Shown here one piece after another: positions 54,508 through 58,543 of a stretch of 58,543 nucleotides of DNA. The DNA is taken from the NCBI GenBank assembly GCA_001780165.1, contig MFFQ01000013.1:1-58543 (forward strand). Reading direction: 5' to 3'. This DNA is from Candidatus Eisenbacteria bacterium RBG_16_71_46 (GTDB taxonomy: Bacteria > Eisenbacteria > RBG-16-71-46). Position 1 is the stretch's first letter. Each line of letters opens with the position of its first letter. Below the pieces are notes generated by a model that searched no databases, had not been told where the DNA came from, and saw only the letters and a list, made by a program, of their open reading frames with translations. The translations under genes were made by a program, and so were the position numbers.

Positions 54508-56880
54508 CTACTTCACCCGCGCCGCCGCGTCGAGGTGGCGGCGGATCGCCCGATACTGGCCCTCGGCGTCGAGTCCGGCCTCGGCCAGCACCGCCGCCCC
54601 CTGGCCACTGCCGGGGAAACGCCCCTTCATGTAGGGGTGCAGCGTGGAGGCGCGCCCGCGGCCGGAGCGCACCCAGCGAAACAGCGTCGGGAGCGTGAAC
54701 CCGGTGACGCCCATCGCCACCATCGACGCCGCCTCGGGGAAGATCTTCTCCTGCTCGGCGCGCGGCAGGGCATCGAACAACTCGGCGCTCGCCACGTAGT
54801 AGACGTCGAGGTCGATCCCGTCCTGCTCCAGCCGCGGCAGCACGCCGGCCACGAAGGCCAGCGTCACCGCGCTCTCCTGCAGCACGACCACCGCGTCGGG
54901 GGTGGCCCGTGGCGCGCGCAACCGGTAGACGCCGGTGCGCGCCGCCGTCGCCGGCGCGAGGCCGAGCTTCGCGCGGTCGGGAACGGTCTCGTTGGGCCGC
55001 GTCACGAACGGAGCGATCACCGCCGGCCGCCTGGCGAGCGCCGCCGCGACCAGAGTCCAGGTCTCCGCCGGATCCCACGGCGTCAGCGTGAAGGCGGTCC
55101 CGGGGGGGAAATTCTCCTGCAGCAGTTGCAACGCCTGCGGGTCGGCGTGCGTCGGGCCGTCCTCGCCGGTCTTGAGCCCGGCGTGGGCGCACACCAGGAA
55201 CATCGGGCGGTAGGGGGTTCCGCTCACCGCATGCCTCGCCTGGTTGCCGATCGCGTGCAATCGCGCCGCGATGTGGCCGAGCGGCGCCAGGAACGCGGCG
55301 TAGGAGGAGGCGACGCCGATGTGCCGGCCGTAGGAGCCGAGGCCCGAGCAGACCCCGGCCATCGCGTCCTCGCAGATGCCGCCGATCGAGAGGATGCGCG
55401 CCTCGGGGTTGGTCGTGGCGTTCCAGTAGCCGGGTGCGAAGCCCTCGGCGATGCGGTTCACGCTGGTCGAGCCCAGCAGATCGGCGGCGGTCACCAGCAA
55501 CGCGCCGCCACTGGCGACGTTGTAATGGTGGAGCACCCGGGCCAGCTCGTTGCGCAACGTGGTCGTCGTTCCGGGCTCGAGACGTAGCGCCTCGGGCACG
55601 GCGCCGCCGTCGCGCTGCGCGGTCTCGTAGACGGCCTCGACGCGCGGCGCGTTCGCGCGTGGCTTGCGCCCGCGCCGGTCGAGCCGCTCGCGGGCAGCCG
55701 CGAGCCGGGCGGCGAGGACGCGCGTCATCGGCGCGCGCCGCTCGATCTCGGCGCGCACGATCTGGAGGGCGTCCCACAGGCACTCCTCCATGACTCCCGC
55801 GCCGTCGGGCCCGGCGCAGCGCGGCGCCGGCAGGCCGGCACAGCTCGGCAGCTTGACCTCCCGCCGGCCGGTGAGGGGCGCCAGGGCCTCGTAGAATCCA
55901 TCCGAGCACAGCGCGTGCCCCGCGCCGTGCGAGGCCCGGCCCTCGATGCCGTATTGCCAGCCCTTCACCGTGCGGTACACGATCGCCGTGGGCTGAGTCG
56001 TCTCGAGGCGCCCCGCCAGCCGTTGGGCCGCGATCACCTGCTGGAAGTCCTTGCCGTCGGTGACGTAGACGACGTTCCAGTCATGGAGCATCGCCAACTC
56101 CATCGGATTCCACTGCACGTAGTCGCCCGGGGTGTCGCCGTCGCGGCAGACCCGGTCCGAGTCGATGGAGGCCTGGTTCCAGTCCACGTGCAGCACGGCG
56201 TTGTCGAGCGACGCGGTGCCTGCCGCGGCCAGCGCCTCGGCGACGCGACCGGGCGTGAGCCCGCCCTCGCCCTCGACGATGTGCACCCGCGGCGCCCGCG
56301 TCCCGTAGTAATCCCTCGCGCCCCAGGCGAGCCCGAGCGACGAGGACAGGCCCACGCCGGAAGCGCCGGTCGAGAGCGTGACGAACGGCGTCGCCGGAGT
56401 CGGGTGCCCGTCGAGCGCCTTGACCCCGAGCTTCACGAACAGCGGCGTGCGGTTGGCCGGGTTGCGGCGGAAGCCGAGCAGGTCCTCGAGCCTCAGGCGC
56501 TGCTTCTGGTCGGCCGGGAGCAGCGCCGGCGCCGCGATGCGCAGCACCTCGTCGCGCAGCGCCCACAGCGCGTAGAGTCCGAGCGCCTTGTGCCCGGCGG
56601 CGTAGGAGACGAGATCGGCGTCCTCGCGGTCGGGGCGGCTGACGTCGTAGTCGAGCGCGTCGAAGAGGAGGCCGGCGACGAAGCGGCCCGAGGACACCGA
56701 GCCTCCGGGGTGCCCCGAGGTCGGGACGTAATTGAAGAGCACCGCGCACAGCGAGCGGTAGACGAGATCGAACGACTCGAACTGCTCGAGCTCCTCGGGC
56801 GAGAGGGGCGGTGGCGCCTCGCGCAACGCGTCGGAGGCTTCGAGGTAGCGGCCGCGCCGCGTGCCGAGCTGGAATCCCAT
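54508..56880 (-). CDS. Transketolase-like thiamine-diphosphate enzyme
   Basis: This 790-residue enzyme has the three-domain layout of transketolase. The N-terminal domain has TSGHPGGS and SYAAGHKALGLYALWAL. The cofactor motif, normally GDG...N, reads EGEGGLTPGRVAEAL and then HVDWNQASIDSD, a Glu-for-Asp variant. The pyrimidine-binding domain has THADPQALQLLQ preceded by GLKTGEDGP, and a C-terminal domain completes it. At 790 residues it is longer than the usual ~660, with an extra charged linker around residue 395-430. It may therefore act on other substrates, like the transketolase/E1 hybrids seen in several phyla. The ATG at 56880 has GAGGGAG upstream; an earlier in-frame Met adds nine residues. 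Confidence 0.85.
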   Translation of the reverse strand: MGFQLGTRRGRYLEASDALREAPPPLSPEELEQFESFDLVYRSLCAVLFNYVPTSGHPGGSVSSGRFVAGLLFDALDYDVSRPDREDADLVSYAAGHKALGLYALWALRDEVLRIAAPALLPADQKQRLRLEDLLGFRRNPANRTPLFVKLGVKALDGHPTPATPFVTLSTGASGVGLSSSLGLAWGARDYYGTRAPRVHIVEGEGGLTPGRVAEALAAAGTASLDNAVLHVDWNQASIDSDRVCRDGDTPGDYVQWNPMELAMLHDWNVVYVTDGKDFQQVIAAQRLAGRLETTQPTAIVYRTVKGWQYGIEGRASHGAGHALCSDGFYEALAPLTGRREVKLPSCAGLPAPRCAGPDGAGVMEECLWDALQIVRAEIERRAPMTRVLAARLAAARERLDRRGRKPRANAPRVEAVYETAQRDGGAVPEALRLEPGTTTTLRNELARVLHHYNVASGGALLVTAADLLGSTSVNRIAEGFAPGYWNATTNPEARILSIGGICEDAMAGVCSGLGSYGRHIGVASSYAAFLAPLGHIAARLHAIGNQARHAVSGTPYRPMFLVCAHAGLKTGEDGPTHADPQALQLLQENFPPGTAFTLTPWDPAETWTLVAAALARRPAVIAPFVTRPNETVPDRAKLGLAPATAARTGVYRLRAPRATPDAVVVLQESAVTLAFVAGVLPRLEQDGIDLDVYYVASAELFDALPRAEQEKIFPEAASMVAMGVTGFTLPTLFRWVRSGRGRASTLHPYMKGRFPGSGQGAAVLAEAGLDAEGQYRAIRRHLDAAARVK

Positions 56881-56936
56881 GACGTCTCCCTCCCCTGATG
56901 CCGCCACGACCGCGTCCGCTGGTCGAACCCCGGCCG

Positions 56937-56965
56937 ATTCTCGCGCCGCGCGCCCGGTGCGTCAA
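56937..56965 (-). promoter_or_regulatory. Promoter of the transketolase-like gene
   Basis: On the minus strand TTGACG and GAGAAT are separated by exactly 17 bp, in the divergent gap with the aminotransferase gene. A TAGACT at 57013-57018 on the plus strand may serve the other gene, but its -35 is not clear. Confidence 0.55.
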
Positions 56966-57047
56966 CGCGGGCGCGGCGTGGGCGCCGTCTCGCGCCGTGG
57001 TGACCGTTGCGCTAGACTCTGCACCCGTCGACCTCATGGAGACGTTC

Positions 57048-58271
57048 ATGCCCGAGCCGTTCCCGCTGTCGCAGCGCGCGCAGGTCATGCCGGCCTCGCC
57101 GATCCGGCGCTTGGCGCCTCTGGCGACCGTCGCGCGCCAGGCGGGGAAGACGATCTACGCGCTCAACATCGGCCAACCCGACATCCCGACGCCGCCGCAG
57201 ATCCTGGAGCGCCTGCGTTCCTACGCCGCGGCGAACGTGCCCTACGGCCCCTCGCAGGGCCTGCCCGAGTTCATCGAGGCCCTGCGGCGGTACTACGCGG
57301 GCGCGGGCCTGGCGCTCGAGGCTCACGAAATCTTCGTGACGACCGCGGGGAGCGAGGCGGTGCTGTTCACGCTCGGCGCGCTGTGCGACCCGGGGGACCA
57401 GGTCCTGGTGTTCGAGCCCTTCTACACGAACTACAACGGCTTCGCCGCGATGATGGGGGTGGAGCTGGTGCCGGTCACGACCCGCGCCGAGGACGGCTAC
57501 CACCTGCCGCTCCGCGGCGCGATCGAGGCGAAGATCGGGCGACGCACGCGCGCCGTCCTGATCTGCTCGCCCAACAATCCCACCGGGACCGTCTATGGCG
57601 ATGCCGAGATGGAGATGCTCGGGAGCATTTGCCGCGAGCGCGGGCTCTACCTGGTGGCCGACGAGGTGTACCGCGAATTCGTCTACGATGGCCGCACCCA
57701 ACGGTCCGCGCTCACGCTGTCCGGGCTCGACCAGCAGGTGATCCTGTGCGACAGCGTGTCCAAGCGCTATTCGCTGTGCGGCGTGCGGGTCGGCAACATC
57801 GTCAGCCGCAACCGGGCGTTCCTGGATGCGGTGCTGCGCTTCGGCCAGGCGCGGCTGTGTCCGCCCACGCTGGGGCAGGTGGCGTGCACCGCGCTCACCG
57901 AGGTGCCGGCGAGCTACATCCAGGGCGTGGTTGCCGAATACCAGCGCCGCCGCGACGTGGTGTTCGACGCGCTGGCGTCGGCCCCCGGCGTGCTGGTGCG
58001 CCGGCCGGAGGGCGCCTTCTACATCTGCGCGCGACTGCCGGTGGACGACGCCAATGCATTCGCCGAGTTCCTGCTGCGCGACTTCGATCTCGGCGGTGAG
58101 ACCGTGGCGGTCGCCCCGGCGGACGGCTTCTACGCCACGCCGGGTCTCGGGCGCGACGAGGTGCGCATCGCCTACGTGCTCGAGGAGCCGAAGCTGCGGC
58201 GGGCGATGGAGGTGTTCCTCGCCGCCCTCGCGGTCTATCCCGGCCGCGTCGCGAACGCCGTGCGTCGCTAG
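57048..58271 (+). CDS. PLP-dependent class I aminotransferase (aspartate aminotransferase-like)
   Basis: This fold-type I aminotransferase has 407 residues. The N-terminal MPASPIRRLAPLA and LNIGQPDIPTP match a bacterial AspC-like subgroup. It is followed by FEPFYTNYNGF, ICSPNNPTGTVY, VADEVYREFVYDG and the Schiff-base Lys239 in SVSKRYSLCGVRVG. The end AVAPADGFY and RIAYVLEEP carry the substrate-carboxylate Arg. I chose the ATG at 57048, where GGAG sits 6 bp upstream. The ATG at 57036 would add four residues. The exact amino donor is not readable. The TAG stop is part of a CTAG 30 bp before the last repeat element. Confidence 0.92.
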   Translation: MPEPFPLSQRAQVMPASPIRRLAPLATVARQAGKTIYALNIGQPDIPTPPQILERLRSYAAANVPYGPSQGLPEFIEALRRYYAGAGLALEAHEIFVTTAGSEAVLFTLGALCDPGDQVLVFEPFYTNYNGFAAMMGVELVPVTTRAEDGYHLPLRGAIEAKIGRRTRAVLICSPNNPTGTVYGDAEMEMLGSICRERGLYLVADEVYREFVYDGRTQRSALTLSGLDQQVILCDSVSKRYSLCGVRVGNIVSRNRAFLDAVLRFGQARLCPPTLGQVACTALTEVPASYIQGVVAEYQRRRDVVFDALASAPGVLVRRPEGAFYICARLPVDDANAFAEFLLRDFDLGGETVAVAPADGFYATPGLGRDEVRIAYVLEEPKLRRAMEVFLAALAVYPGRVANAVRR

Positions 58272-58300
58272 CGCGCGTCGACCCCGCCCGGCGCGGGGAA

Positions 58301-58481
58301 CTGGCCTGGACTATTCATGAACCGCCAGCCGAGAGCGCGAGATGCACGCCAGGCGCAAGGAGTTCGACCGGCCGCCCCGCAGGCGTGTCGCTCACGTCGA
58401 GGACGCGGCCGGTCGAACGACGCCGCGAATGGCGGGCAGATCGCGGTCGCAGGCGGCGGGCTCATGAATAGTCCAGGCTAG
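58301..58481. repeat. Family-3 palindromic element (181 bp) between converging genes
   Basis: The outer arms CCTGGACTATTCATGA and TCATGAATAGTCCAGG are perfect inverted copies. The inner arms GTTCGACCGGCCGC and GCGGCCGGTCGAAC also pair perfectly. The right edge is CTAG (58478-58481) and the left edge CTGG, one base off. The left half matches the sequence at 1-97. The TAG stop codon of the gene running in from the right is within the right CTAG. Confidence 0.9.
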
Positions 58482-58543
58482 GCGAGCACCTGGATGTTCT
58501 TCTTCGCGCAGATCTCCTTCAATTGCTTCGGCCACACGCTGAC
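58478..58543 (-). CDS. C-terminal end of an unidentified protein (partial)
   Basis: Read from the right edge on the minus strand, an open frame of 21 codons (VSVWPKQLKE then ICAKKNIQVLA) ends at a TAG lying in the CTAG edge of the repeat. Composition and absence of low complexity look like genuine coding sequence, unlike the antisense frames here. The rest of the gene is outside the window and I do not recognise the family from this tail. Confidence 0.6.
   Translation of the reverse strand, partial: VSVWPKQLKEICAKKNIQVLA

Overview
The window is a compact, strongly GC-rich stretch of bacterial chromosome. It encodes about 47 protein genes, and I see no tRNA, rRNA, CRISPR array or intact transposase. 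The organism is a diderm: it has a TonB-dependent receptor, an outer-membrane barrel protein, lipoproteins, Tat components and a succinylase-type diaminopimelate pathway. A secreted protein ending in a FlgD-like module, the deoxynucleoside kinase after folK and the many GTG/TTG starts would suit an uncultured FCB-related lineage such as Candidatus Eisenbacteria. That placement is inference, not something the sequence proves.

Layout. Positions 390-10680 hold a cell-surface polysaccharide/exosortase neighbourhood. It contains an exosortase-like protease with a small membrane partner, a ClC channel, two GT39-type membrane glycosyltransferases, a UDP-GlcNAc 2-epimerase, an FAD oxidoreductase and a polysaccharide deacetylase. 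Positions 10855-22354 hold a DUF4139 protein, uvrB, and a tightly packed cofactor/export run (nadC-birA-tatC-coaX), followed by a secreted M28-PDZ peptidase, a TolB-like propeller lipoprotein and a divergent GroEL. Positions 22497-32508 (minus strand) hold a secreted FlgD-tailed protein, a TonB receptor, an OPT transporter, an unusual secreted YidD-repeat-membrane fusion and an outer-membrane protein. Positions 33219-40398 hold ygfZ, divergent from dapE-dapC-dapD-yfhO, then a lipoprotein. Positions 40505-45986 are one long operon: folB-folK-dNK-panB-panC-glmU(N-terminal half)-HIT-LytR_C-tatA. Positions 46158-58271 hold a PpiD-like chaperone, a soluble NtrB/NtrC-like two-component pair, a 21-residue lysine-rich peptide gene, uvrA, a transketolase-like enzyme and an aminotransferase. 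A gene fragment runs off the right edge.

The most distinctive feature is a set of intergenic palindromes about 130-280 bp long, several of them ended by the otherwise rare tetramer CTAG. They fall into at least three sequence families and sit at gene ends. In five cases the TAG stop codon of the neighbouring gene lies at the element boundary. Two copies of exactly 168 bp fill the whole space between a stop codon and the next start codon, and one of them also carries the Shine-Dalgarno of the downstream gene. Their arms differ in sequence between copies but stay complementary within each copy. Insertion at CTAG with TA duplication is what is known for IS630-type elements, so I read them as non-autonomous relatives that have become intercistronic or terminator modules. 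A separate 138-bp palindrome with possible 6-bp flanking duplications lies at 7883-8020.

Recurrent promoter-like motifs (TTGNCC-like, 17 bp, TANNNT-like, often with TGC before the -10) precede many transcription units. In the uvrB and ygfZ cases they lie so close to the start codon that leaderless transcripts are predicted.
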